Assembly (NCBI GenBank): GCA_937930465.1
Contig: CALGKV010000129.1
Location: 1 to 9,597 of the forward strand
DNA length: 9,597 nucleotides
Reading direction: 5' to 3'
DNA from: Methanosuratincolales archaeon
Lineage (GTDB): Archaea > Thermoproteota > Methanomethylicia > Methanomethylicales > Methanomethylicaceae
In this document: positions 1-6,541 of the stretch, one piece after another
Layout: each line of letters starts with the position of its first letter
How positions within the stretch are numbered: position 1 is the first letter of the stretch
Notes under the pieces: model-generated
Databases searched by the model: none
Seen by the model: the letters and a program-made list of their open reading frames with translations, nothing else
Told to the model about the DNA's origin: nothing
Made by a program: the position numbers and the translations under genes

Positions 1-18
1 ATTGGAGGGTGGATTCGG

Positions 19-819
19 TTGAAGGTTTGGAGAAGGGTAGCTTTCTATGTTTTTGCGGTTGTAGGGATCTCCGCAATCTCACTTTGGCTTTCTATCCCTT
101 GCTTGCTGTCAGCCATGGTTCGACCGGTGTATGAGATCGTAAGCGTAGGGGCAGAGGAGGTTGAGTGCAAATATGAGCCGGCACCAGAGGGCATCTTCTT
201 CGAGAGACCGCTTAATTTTGCGGCTTTGAAGATCAACGTCTCTGGGATCAGGAGCTCAATCGGTCCTGTAACAACCCTGATAGTAAAGCTGCCTGACAAT
301 TCCACGCATTTTTTGAGGAGCCATGTCTACCCCTCAGACGCGCCTCCAAGGATAGCCAGCACCAGGTTAGTCAGCACCATCTATGAAGCCTATTCGGCAG
401 CGCACTGGGATGAGCTGCAGAAAGCCCAATACGGGGAAGGCTACGAGCTTTGCCTCAATGCCAGCGACTTTTTTGAAACTTACAACTTTATGCTGCGAGC
501 TACAGGCAAGGATTACCTGCCTTCCCATGCGAGTGTGGTCGGGATAGCCCCCATAAGCGACAGGTACCTGCTATACACCGAGCCATCAAAAATATTGGCA
601 GTGGGTTTAGATTGGTGGGGAAGCAAATGGGTTACTGTTTCCATTGTCAGATGCCTGGTAGACGGCAACAGCATGCCCGTCAGCGGCGCCACCGTGGATC
701 TGACCGGGCTCATTGGAAAGCACAAGGTGGATCTGACTCTTGAGGCAAATATTCCGCTCATTTTTTGGTGGCGCCCCTCCTTCACCTCAACTTCCATCCT
801 AGACTTTGGTCAATGCTAA
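19..819 (+). CDS. Membrane-anchored extracellular protein of unknown function (266 aa)
   Basis: I do not recognise the family. A short basic N-terminus (KVWRR) is followed by a hydrophobic stretch at about residues 7-32, which fits a signal anchor or signal peptide with the rest outside the cell. The body has three N-glycosylation sequons (NVS, NST, NAS) and five cysteines, one of them the last residue. Near the C-terminus (about residues 212-240), a segment containing VSGATVDLTG looks like an Ig-like or carboxypeptidase-regulatory beta strand pair, although no complete domain is visible. The start is TTG at 19, chosen because GGAGGG at 4-9 is a ribosome-binding site about 9 nt upstream. The frame is open to base 1, so an earlier start outside the window cannot be excluded. 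The next gene begins within about 12 nt of the stop, so the two are probably co-transcribed. Confidence 0.8.
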   Translation: MKVWRRVAFYVFAVVGISAISLWLSIPCLLSAMVRPVYEIVSVGAEEVECKYEPAPEGIFFERPLNFAALKINVSGIRSSIGPVTTLIVKLPDNSTHFLRSHVYPSDAPPRIASTRLVSTIYEAYSAAHWDELQKAQYGEGYELCLNASDFFETYNFMLRATGKDYLPSHASVVGIAPISDRYLLYTEPSKILAVGLDWWGSKWVTVSIVRCLVDGNSMPVSGATVDLTGLIGKHKVDLTLEANIPLIFWWRPSFTSTSILDFGQC

Positions 820-824
820 GGGGG
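820..824 (+). promoter_or_regulatory. Ribosome-binding site GGGGG directly after a stop codon
   Basis: TAA (817-819) is followed at once by GGGGG, which can pair with the CCUCC core of the archaeal 16S rRNA tail with one G-U pair. It lies 7 nt before TTG at 832 but only 1 nt before TTG at 826, so it favours 832 as the start of the large downstream gene. The same TAAGGGGG arrangement occurs at 7469-7476 before the other giant gene. Confidence 0.45.
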
Positions 825-831
825 TTTGATT

Positions 832-3675
832 TTGCTCGTGACTTCCACAGGAGTATTTTGGATCCTGGTGCTAATTGCTGCCTTGGCAGCCGTCGCACAT
901 CCGGTAGGCGCATACACCGAGTGCATCACCCTAACTCCCGGGCAGCTCGCATGGAGTTGGCAGGCGGGACCGGTGTTCCCAAACGATGAGGGCTCGCGGC
1001 TTGGCTTTGAGCAGCCAATCCTGAGCTACCAGGCGTACACGATTCCAGAAGGGTTTGAGCTTAATGTGAGGGCATCCGTTCCCACCGGAGGCAGCGGGTG
1101 GCCAAACGCGAACGTCTCCGGATGCTTCTCACAATCTTCATCTATCCAGAGAGCGCTCTCTTACTTGACATGGGAAGCCCAGAACTACGCCGTGACTGCG
1201 CCAGTTTTCCATAACCCTGAAGACGGGGTCGGTCTCTCTTGCCCACCGGCAGGAATGGGGGACGCAATGTACGGGGCTGGACCCTCAGGTGGCACCATCC
1301 AGCTGGGAGCAAGTAAGTATTCGGGGGGCTGGACAAGCTACACGGTGATAGGTCCTGCAGCATGGGCTGCGGCAAGCTATTCATATTGGAACAACGAATA
1401 CATCACAGACTATTCGGAGGTCAAAGTTAGGGCGACGTTCTCGTCTTTGAGCTTGACCTTCCATTGGGCAGAGCTAAGCATTTCGTCCAGCAGGAACGAC
1501 TCTCCCGTGGGTACTGCAATTCAGTTCCTAGCCTCTGCCAAGGATGGAGTTGCCCCCTATGCTTACTACTGGGACTTCGGTGACGGCAGCAGCTCGTGCG
1601 AACAGAACCCATCTAAAACTTACGCGTCTCCTGGTTCGTATACAGTAACTTGCACGGTCACTGATTCTGTTGGCATAACTGATTCAAAGAGCCTCAAAGT
1701 AATCATCAGAGCATACCTTACGATCATGCCTTCGATAGGGGGAAGCACAAGCCCCTCTTCAGGCGTCTTTGCCTATGCTTCGGCACAACAAGTCTCAGTA
1801 GAGGCTTCCCCATACCCAGGAAATTGCTTCTCCCATTGGATTTTGGATGGCCAGGCGACCTACTCAAACCCCGTTGCATTACTTATGGACGCAAACCACA
1901 CCTTGAGCCCTGTCTTCACCGAAGCACCATCTGCGTTCGACTTTAAATTGTCAAAATCCGGGGATGTGTCTGTTCAGTGGGGCGGGAGCGGAGGCGCCTC
2001 AGTATCCGCAACCCTTCTTTCCGGCAGCGCAGAACAGGTCTCGCTCAGTCACTTTTGGGCAGACATTGTCCCTAATGATGTCTCAGTCGAGCCATCCACC
2101 CTCACAATATTCCCGACAGCAACTGCCTCCCTGCAAGTCCAGGCGGGGTCGAACACTCCAGTCGGGACTTACACTCTGAGGATTGTAGGAACTTCTACAG
2201 GGGGGCTAGTGAGGGACGTGGATATAGCCGTCACGGTCATCGAGACGCCACCGCTTACCACCTATTATTACCTCACTCTGCAGCCTTCAGAAGGGGGGTA
2301 CACCAACCTAGCACCCGGAAGCTACAGGTACAAGGCAGGGGAGAGTGTCACGCTGATCGCCACAGCCTACCCGGGGTATACATTCCAGAAGTGGTCTGTC
2401 AACGGTATAGACTATAGCACCAATACGGTTCAAGTGATTATGGATCAAAACAAGATCGCTGCCCCAAAGTTCTTTCCGGAACAGCAAACACAAACCATAG
2501 AGTCAGTAACAGTATCCCCTTGCAGCATATTCACCGGAGAGTTGCTTGAGAGGGTGATCGTAAATGAGAACTTCGGGGTCAACGTGACCGGGACGATTAC
2601 AGGAATATCCTCCCCATCGCTAGTGGCAATTACAGCATGGCTGGATCCTTCTGGTGCGATATGCTGCGGAGAAGGAGGGCAGGAGAATTCAGTATGTAAG
2701 TTCACCGGAACAGCCACCACAAACGCCTCAGGGTGGTTTACAATTGCATTCGGGGAGCCTTCGGGCAGCTTCTACTCGACTAACAGGAGCGCGCCAGTGG
2801 GATCGCAGCACTACGCTTATGCGGTTGTGGCAGTCGGATCTAGCAACTTTTCGTATAACCGCACTTGGAAGATTGATACGGTGAAGGTAACTGCTGATTT
2901 CGACTATAACCTGACTGGCGCAAATGCAACGTTCAGGTTCCTCTACGCGACAGACGGGTGCCCAATATCGGGCAGGGGCGGACAATACATGACCTCGCTC
3001 GAGGGCGCATACAGCGCACTATCAGGCGGGACCCTGAATGTAAGCAGGCTCTCCACGCCATGCGATTCACAAGGATTCGCATGGCTGTACATACCTTACG
3101 AGGAGATGAATGCTGGCACCCTCCGGTCTCAAGTAGATATGCCGATCTGGGGAACTCTTGATGACGGGAGAGTTTTCAGGGCGACTTGGCTGCCCACCAG
3201 CCGGATCACTTACACAGTGCTGGCGCCGGCGGTGTATCAGTTCAACAGCACTTGCATTGCAGTCGAGGCGATCGACTGGGGAGAAAGGGCAAGCTTGGAA
3301 GGAGTGCCAGGGGTGCAATTGGCGCTCTACTGGGAGACTTACTCACATCCTTTCAACGGTACCCACGGGCTGCTTGGTTATTATGGGCCGACTGAGAGGG
3401 CAGGCTTGATTAGGCAGGAAGGCAGGACATACATCGACACTAGCTCCTCAAGCCTAGATTACGGCCTCATCCCAGTTGACAGCACGCTCTCTGTCCCAGA
3501 AACCAAGGTCGATGCGGAGATTGCCGTAGCGACCTACGAGGATTATCATGGCATACTTTCCCTGGCAGATGCCGCGCGGGGGCTGTGGCTTCAACTGGTC
3601 CCCGGGCATTCATCATCGATACTGTACAATCCAGCTAGGGACGGCAGGATCCTCCTTGCTGGCGTTTTGAGATGA
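832..3675 (+). CDS. Large secreted glycoprotein with PKD domain and two InlB-B-like repeats (947 aa)
   Basis: Probably a cell-surface or secreted adhesin-type protein. Residues 1-27 form a hydrophobic signal peptide with a plausible cleavage site VGA|YT. Residues 28-214 are unassigned. Residues 215-292 are a PKD domain (Ig-like beta sandwich of extracellular proteins) with the hallmark WDFGDG at 247-252, then SPGSYTV. Residues 295-362 and 480-548 are two copies of a repeat like the InlB B-repeat family; both read YLT-x-x-PS-x-GG, then YPG-x-x-F-x-x-W, then MD-x-N. Between them, 369-471 looks like an Ig-like segment (VGTYTLRIVGTSTGG). Residues 549-947 look beta-rich and are unassigned, with a C611-C612 pair and C622. 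There are about 13 N-glycosylation sequons. No C-terminal membrane helix or sorting signal is visible; it ends LLAGVLR. TTG at 832 is preferred because GGGGG lies 7 nt upstream; 826 (TTG) and 838 (GTG) are alternatives. The stop overlaps an ATG (ATGA, 3672-3675). Confidence 0.88.
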   Translation: MLVTSTGVFWILVLIAALAAVAHPVGAYTECITLTPGQLAWSWQAGPVFPNDEGSRLGFEQPILSYQAYTIPEGFELNVRASVPTGGSGWPNANVSGCFSQSSSIQRALSYLTWEAQNYAVTAPVFHNPEDGVGLSCPPAGMGDAMYGAGPSGGTIQLGASKYSGGWTSYTVIGPAAWAAASYSYWNNEYITDYSEVKVRATFSSLSLTFHWAELSISSSRNDSPVGTAIQFLASAKDGVAPYAYYWDFGDGSSSCEQNPSKTYASPGSYTVTCTVTDSVGITDSKSLKVIIRAYLTIMPSIGGSTSPSSGVFAYASAQQVSVEASPYPGNCFSHWILDGQATYSNPVALLMDANHTLSPVFTEAPSAFDFKLSKSGDVSVQWGGSGGASVSATLLSGSAEQVSLSHFWADIVPNDVSVEPSTLTIFPTATASLQVQAGSNTPVGTYTLRIVGTSTGGLVRDVDIAVTVIETPPLTTYYYLTLQPSEGGYTNLAPGSYRYKAGESVTLIATAYPGYTFQKWSVNGIDYSTNTVQVIMDQNKIAAPKFFPEQQTQTIESVTVSPCSIFTGELLERVIVNENFGVNVTGTITGISSPSLVAITAWLDPSGAICCGEGGQENSVCKFTGTATTNASGWFTIAFGEPSGSFYSTNRSAPVGSQHYAYAVVAVGSSNFSYNRTWKIDTVKVTADFDYNLTGANATFRFLYATDGCPISGRGGQYMTSLEGAYSALSGGTLNVSRLSTPCDSQGFAWLYIPYEEMNAGTLRSQVDMPIWGTLDDGRVFRATWLPTSRITYTVLAPAVYQFNSTCIAVEAIDWGERASLEGVPGVQLALYWETYSHPFNGTHGLLGYYGPTERAGLIRQEGRTYIDTSSSSLDYGLIPVDSTLSVPETKVDAEIAVATYEDYHGILSLADAARGLWLQLVPGHSSSILYNPARDGRILLAGVLR

Positions 3676-3708
3676 ATGACCAGTTCGTTTGTCTGAATGG
3701 GAAACGGC

Positions 3709-3713
3709 GGTGA
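3709..3713 (+). promoter_or_regulatory. Ribosome-binding site GGTGA
   Basis: GGTGA matches the archaeal anti-Shine-Dalgarno sequence and lies 6 nt before ATG at 3720, which decides the start of the 243-residue gene. Its TGA (3711-3713) is also an in-frame stop ending a short upstream reading frame that begins at ATG 3672. Confidence 0.65.
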
Positions 3714-3719
3714 AGATGC

Positions 3720-4451
3720 ATGCATGTTGCTCTGACTGCAATTCTGGTGACAGTTGCAATGGCTGGAATAGTCTCAGGATTTGCGATGGGGGCGAATTTC
3801 ATCGCGACGCAGGCACCAAAAACCCCGGAGGTCACACTCCAGACTAAGGCTTCTGAGCTAGGCATGGTAATTTCGAAGAACGAAACAGGAATTCTGTACG
3901 GGTTTTCTACCGGCGGATCACTGATGGTTGACAAGGAGTTTGGGACCTTCAATCTTACTCTCAGCCTACCGGGAGGATCCCAAAGTGTTCAGATCGGGAA
4001 GAGGGGCTTATGCATAATCGGCGGCGCAATTAACAGTGCCCCCAAGGAGAACTTCTCGGTTTTGAGCGCCAAGCAAGACACGACCCATCTGGACAGTGGC
4101 GGCAGGGTCAGGGTCTTCAATGGAATGCATAATGGCGAACGGGCAGCTTTCATAATGCCAATCCCCACAATCGGATACACATGCTCTGCGAGCGATCTCA
4201 ACCTAACAATTCATTCGGTAAGGATAATCTTTGGAAGCATAGAGGGTCCTTTTTCTGCGGCTGGAACTTTTGACGTCTTGTTTCTCAAGAGTTGCTGGAA
4301 GGGCCTGGCTTTCTCGAGGCATTTGGATGTCCCGGGAACCATTGAGATCTCAATTGATGGAGTAAAAGCACTCGGCTTCTATGTCGGCAGAGGTGAGAAG
4401 GTCTTGGTCGAGATAAATTGCGTCTGCTATACTCCGATTATGCTGAGGTGA
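3720..4451 (+). CDS. Exported protein of unknown function, possible pilin-like N-terminus (243 aa)
   Basis: I do not recognise the family. The protein starts almost directly with a hydrophobic helix, residues 3-27 (VALTAILVTVAMAGIVSG and onward), with no basic residue before it. That is unusual for an exported protein and resembles a mature type IV pilin helix. The body (28-243) looks beta-rich, with sequons NET, NLT, NFS and NLT and five cysteines, including a C-x-C pair near the end (NCVC). There is no C-terminal membrane helix. ATG at 3720 is set by GGTGA 6 nt upstream. In the same frame, ATG at 3672 overlaps the previous stop and would encode MNDQFVCLNGKRR before a TGA at 3711. That places KRR just ahead of the hydrophobic helix, so the true leader may be interrupted here. 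The next gene's ribosome-binding site overlaps this gene's stop, suggesting translational coupling. Confidence 0.75.
   Translation: MHVALTAILVTVAMAGIVSGFAMGANFIATQAPKTPEVTLQTKASELGMVISKNETGILYGFSTGGSLMVDKEFGTFNLTLSLPGGSQSVQIGKRGLCIIGGAINSAPKENFSVLSAKQDTTHLDSGGRVRVFNGMHNGERAAFIMPIPTIGYTCSASDLNLTIHSVRIIFGSIEGPFSAAGTFDVLFLKSCWKGLAFSRHLDVPGTIEISIDGVKALGFYVGRGEKVLVEINCVCYTPIMLR
4445..4451 (+). promoter_or_regulatory. Ribosome-binding site GAGGTGA overlapping a stop codon
   Basis: GAGGTGA is a near-perfect complement of the archaeal 16S rRNA 3' tail and contains the TGA stop (4449-4451) of the preceding gene. It lies 5 nt before TTG at 4457 and makes that start much better than the in-frame TTG at 4418, which would overlap the upstream gene by 34 nt. 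Confidence 0.75.
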
Positions 4452-4456
4452 ATCCG

Positions 4457-4897
4457 TTGGACAGACCTGTCATAAGCATAATTTTGATTGCCTCCCTGCT
4501 GGCAACTGGATCCGGATTTGCAAGCGCCTCAGCCGCCTTCTGGGAGAGAGCGTGCGCGGCGGGTGTGGACGCAGTTATCAATGGGATAGCTTTCGAGATT
4601 GCTGCAGGGGTGGCGGAGGCAGCTGCTGAAGCAGTGAAAGGCGGGACTGCGGTCAAATTAAAAGTAATCTTACCAGAGGAAGCATTAGTAGTCTCCTCGG
4701 GAACCAGTTTGACAGTATTTGCCACATTCAATGGGAGATTGCTGAACGCCTCAGTCGCGTTGGTAGGCGAGATAGAACTCCAACCCTCGAGGGTAAGATC
4801 TTCATTTTTTACCATCACTGCCTTCCCGAATGGGACGGCGAAAGTCACAGCGCAAGAAACAGCTGAGGATTTAAGCAATCCCAAAGTTTGGGGTTAA
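4457..4897 (+). CDS. Small exported protein with Ala-rich helix and Ig-like C-terminal region (146 aa)
   Basis: Unrecognised family. Residues 1-27 (MDRPVISIILIASLLATGSG and onward) form a signal peptide or membrane anchor, with a possible cleavage after SGFASA. Residues about 35-62 are very alanine-rich (for example GVAEAAAEAVKGG) and would form an amphipathic helix. Residues about 64-140 alternate hydrophobic and polar positions and contain TSLTVFATFNGRLLNASVAL followed later by FPNGTAKV. This resembles the beta-sandwich extracellular modules in which a 'dG.pv.nasV.l' strand is followed by a 'pnGtA.v' strand. Two sequons (NAS, NGT) are present. TTG at 4457 is set by GAGGTGA 5 nt upstream. 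The gene sits 5 nt after its neighbour and 17 nt before the next start, so it is almost certainly in the same operon. A stalk or adaptor role at the cell surface is only a guess. Confidence 0.72.
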   Translation: MDRPVISIILIASLLATGSGFASASAAFWERACAAGVDAVINGIAFEIAAGVAEAAAEAVKGGTAVKLKVILPEEALVVSSGTSLTVFATFNGRLLNASVALVGEIELQPSRVRSSFFTITAFPNGTAKVTAQETAEDLSNPKVWG

Positions 4898-4914
4898 ACT
4901 CCAGGTGGCATATT

Positions 4915-5340
4915 ATGGATCAAGCTTTCGAAGCCGCAATAGCTTTCGCCATATTTGTTGCGGCCTTCTCAGCATCGCAATACACGGCGATCACCGTCTA
5001 CGAGTCGTCATTGAAAGGACTCTATGAGCCGAAGCTTGAGTCGGCTGCTTGCATAGTAGCATCAGAGATCCTGTTGCAAAATGGTAAATCTTCGGAAAAA
5101 TGGTCCTCATGGGAGCCCATCTGCCAACCCGGAAACTATTTTAGCCCTCACTCGGGGGTGGAACTTGAAATCAAGGCTACCTGCTACAGCATTGACCCAT
5201 CAGGCGCAGTCACAAAATTATGGATTAAACACGGGCCTCCCTTGGCGCCTCTCGGCAGGCATGCCCAGAAATACGTGAGCGGGGCTGTCCTTGACGACGG
5301 GACTTTTGTGAGGCTCGAGGTATATGCAAAGGATGGATGA
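4915..5340 (+). CDS. Type IV pilin-like small membrane protein lacking an obvious leader (141 aa)
   Basis: The N-terminus MDQAFEAAIAFAIFVAAFSA is a hydrophobic helix with one acidic residue (E6). Counted after the initiator Met, this glutamate is at position 5, where type IV pilins keep the Glu needed for filament assembly. No K/R-G/A prepilin-peptidase motif precedes it. The globular part (about 30-141) holds three cysteines (ACIVASE, EPICQPG, KATCYS) and ends in a strand-like LDDGTFVRLEVYAKDG. This fits a minor pilin or pseudopilin: N-terminal helix, then a small beta domain. ATG at 4915 is chosen because AGGTGG (4903-4908) lies 6 nt upstream. The frame also has TTG at 4888, which overlaps the previous gene and would add nine residues (LGLNSRWHI before the Met). 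It is 13 nt ahead of the next pilin-like gene. The subfamily is unknown, and the pilin call is inference from N-terminus and context. Confidence 0.72.
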   Translation: MDQAFEAAIAFAIFVAAFSASQYTAITVYESSLKGLYEPKLESAACIVASEILLQNGKSSEKWSSWEPICQPGNYFSPHSGVELEIKATCYSIDPSGAVTKLWIKHGPPLAPLGRHAQKYVSGAVLDDGTFVRLEVYAKDG

Positions 5341-5353
5341 GCGGTGAGATTCG

Positions 5354-5806
5354 ATGGCTTCCAGGATGAGATCGGCGATAGTTCTTGACATAAGTTGTGG
5401 CAGAGGGTGCAAAGGGGCATCATTGATTTTTGACTGCGTTATAGCGTGTGTCATAATCATAGTGGGCCTAGCTGCCTACAGCTCCCTTGTTGCCAACATG
5501 CCACCCGAATTGGAACAAGGCCTTGGCAAGTACGCGACCTATGTTCTGACTTTTTTGGACTCAAAAGGCTGTCTTGCACGGCTGATAGAGGGGCGGAATT
5601 CACTGGCAATGCAAAAGACCATAGGTGAGCTCATTCCGGATGGCATGAGCTACTGCCTCTGCGTCTATTCTCCCTACTGGGAGCTCAATTGGTCCTTCGC
5701 TTCCCAAGGGTTCGACTGGAGAAATGCAGCGGCTTCGTCCCCGTACCTAGTCTCCTCCGAGTCAAATCCTGAACCTTACTTGGTAACGCTCGCAATATCG
5801 AAATAA
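5354..5806 (+). CDS. Type IV pilin-like protein with class III signal peptide (150 aa)
   Basis: Residues 15-40 carry the clearest archaeal class III signal in the window: a basic leader ending CKGA at 19-22, then SLIFDCVIACVIIIVGLAAY. If cleaved after A22, aspartate 27 sits at position +5, the place of the conserved acidic residue in type IV pilins. Processing by an archaeal prepilin peptidase and incorporation into a filament would follow from that. The body contains LTFLDSKGCLARLIEG, then IGELIPDGMSYCLCVYS. That is an 'LD..G.L ... I..L.P.G..Y.l.vY' layout I associate with archaeal minor-pilin-like proteins, stated from memory. There are seven cysteines, two of them inside the helix. ATG at 5354 follows GGTGA (5343-5347) by 6 nt. 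It closes the left block; a 204-nt gap follows. Confidence 0.8.
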   Translation: MASRMRSAIVLDISCGRGCKGASLIFDCVIACVIIIVGLAAYSSLVANMPPELEQGLGKYATYVLTFLDSKGCLARLIEGRNSLAMQKTIGELIPDGMSYCLCVYSPYWELNWSFASQGFDWRNAAASSPYLVSSESNPEPYLVTLAISK

Positions 5807-5973
5807 AAATAATTCTGCTGAAGGCTAAGGGCATCCCGAAAATTCATATCCTGAATGGCTGGCAATAATGCCAAGTAAGCCTGCATTTGACTCGCTTCAA
5901 TGGAATGAGCCAAAGGCGCGGATCCCCGCATTGATCCTAATCCGAATGGGGCGCTACCCATCATCCAGGCTAG

Positions 5974-5982
5974 TTTATTTAT
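5974..5982 (+). promoter_or_regulatory. Candidate archaeal TATA box
   Basis: TTTATTTAT resembles the archaeal TATA consensus and stands out in an otherwise mixed-composition gap. Transcription would be expected to begin about 25 nt downstream, near 6000-6006, leaving a very short or absent leader before TTG 6011. That sits awkwardly with the ribosome-binding site at 5998-6004, so the box may be fortuitous or initiation may lie slightly upstream. The element reads almost equally well on the minus strand. Confidence 0.4.
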
Positions 5983-5997
5983 CCTGACCGGATCTTC

Positions 5998-6004
5998 AGG
6001 AGGT
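5998..6004 (+). promoter_or_regulatory. Ribosome-binding site AGGAGGT
   Basis: AGGAGGT is a perfect match to the Shine-Dalgarno core, 6 nt before TTG at 6011. It is the evidence for using that TTG as the start of the 162-residue pilin-like gene. Confidence 0.7.
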
Positions 6005-6010
6005 CTGCCA

Positions 6011-6499
6011 TTGGGAAGGGGTCAAAGCAAAATCGGAAAGGCAGGGATTTCGCTCCCTATGAGTTTGATCTTGACAACTTTCGCAGCCATATTGGTTACG
6101 GCGGCTGTTGCTGCAGAGGTCAGGATTGCCGAATCCCGCTATACAGAATGGGCAACTGACCTACAGACCATAAAAAAGCTCAATCTGCTGATACAGAGAG
6201 CGCATCTCATGGAACCAGGGAGCGGGACGATATTCATCATGCACTGGTCGGGACGACCAGCTGAGCTAATGGGAAACGGAAACTGCTCTACGGTCACTTT
6301 CCCAACCGTCGTTGCCACGGACCAAGAGAGCTTGAGGCTTCAAGACCCCGCAGGAATCATCAGATCGGTTCAATCCAATGGGACACATATGATCGTTGAA
6401 TACAATATCGGGATGAACAATTTGACCTTGCCCACAGGAGACATAGTGCTTGTAATAAAGAGAAACTACGATGGCATAAGGCTTCATTTGAGACCCTGA
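6011..6499 (+). CDS. Type IV pilin-like protein (162 aa)
   Basis: A basic leader (MGRGQSKIGKAG, residues 1-12) precedes a hydrophobic helix at about 15-36 (SLPMSLILTTFAAILVTAAV). The K10-A11-G12 tripeptide followed by a hydrophobic run fits an archaeal class III signal peptide, cleaved after A11 or G12. The usual acidic residue at +5 is not present (proline, methionine or serine in that area), which is atypical and would suit a specialised minor subunit. A short amphipathic segment (EWATDLQTIKKLNLLIQRAH, about 46-65) extends the helix, then a beta-rich body follows with sequons NCS, NGT and NLT. The ending LPTGDIVLVIKRNYDGIRLH is probably the terminal beta strands. TTG at 6011 is set by AGGAGGT 6 nt upstream. 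It is the first gene after the 204-nt gap and is followed 42 nt later by another pilin-like gene. Confidence 0.75.
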   Translation: MGRGQSKIGKAGISLPMSLILTTFAAILVTAAVAAEVRIAESRYTEWATDLQTIKKLNLLIQRAHLMEPGSGTIFIMHWSGRPAELMGNGNCSTVTFPTVVATDQESLRLQDPAGIIRSVQSNGTHMIVEYNIGMNNLTLPTGDIVLVIKRNYDGIRLHLRP

Positions 6500-6541
6500 G
6501 GGGCAGACACGGCATGCCTATAGAATGAGGAGGGTGAAGGA

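Larger units (their letters stand above)
5807..6010 (+). other. 204-nt intergenic region with short stem-loops and promoter-like elements
   Basis: This is the only sizeable gap in the window. It begins with an A/T-rich stretch (AAATAAAAATAATT, 5801-5814) that could be a TATA element. Short perfect inverted repeats follow: ATTCA/TGAAT (5842-5856), TGGCA-ATAA-TGCCA (5860-5873), GCGG-ATCC-CCGC (5918-5929, with an alternative GGATC/GATCC pairing at 5920-5937) and ATGGG-GCGCTA-CCCAT (5946-5961). A TATA-like box and a strong ribosome-binding site lie at the right end. No T-rich archaeal terminator is evident on the plus strand. It probably separates two transcription units; a structured leader or small RNA is possible but unproven. 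Confidence 0.5.

Noticed and set aside
3716..3847. Cysteine-rich 43-codon reading frame beginning MHACCSDCNSGDSC
   Set aside because: It is the shifted frame of the hydrophobic N-terminus of the 243-residue gene; leucine and alanine codons read out of frame give Cys. GGTGA is only 2 nt from its ATG, so the spacing is poor.
4438..4884. 148-residue minus-strand ORF opposite the Ala-rich exported protein
   Set aside because: Its length is explained by the Ala/Gly-rich codons of the plus-strand gene, which has a strong ribosome-binding site, a signal sequence and operon spacing.
5776..5964. 62-residue minus-strand reading frame across the intergenic gap
   Set aside because: No ribosome-binding site precedes its ATG, the composition is unremarkable, and it runs into the 3' end of the pilin-like gene on the other strand.
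5945..5985. Possible C/D-box small RNA on the minus strand (GATGATGG like a C box)
   Set aside because: No matching D box (CTGA) or D'/C' pair at suitable spacing was found downstream on that strand.
5868..5987. 39-codon plus-strand reading frame (MPSKPAFDSLQW...) in the gap
   Set aside because: No ribosome-binding site, overlaps the stem-loop and TATA-like elements, and has no recognisable features.
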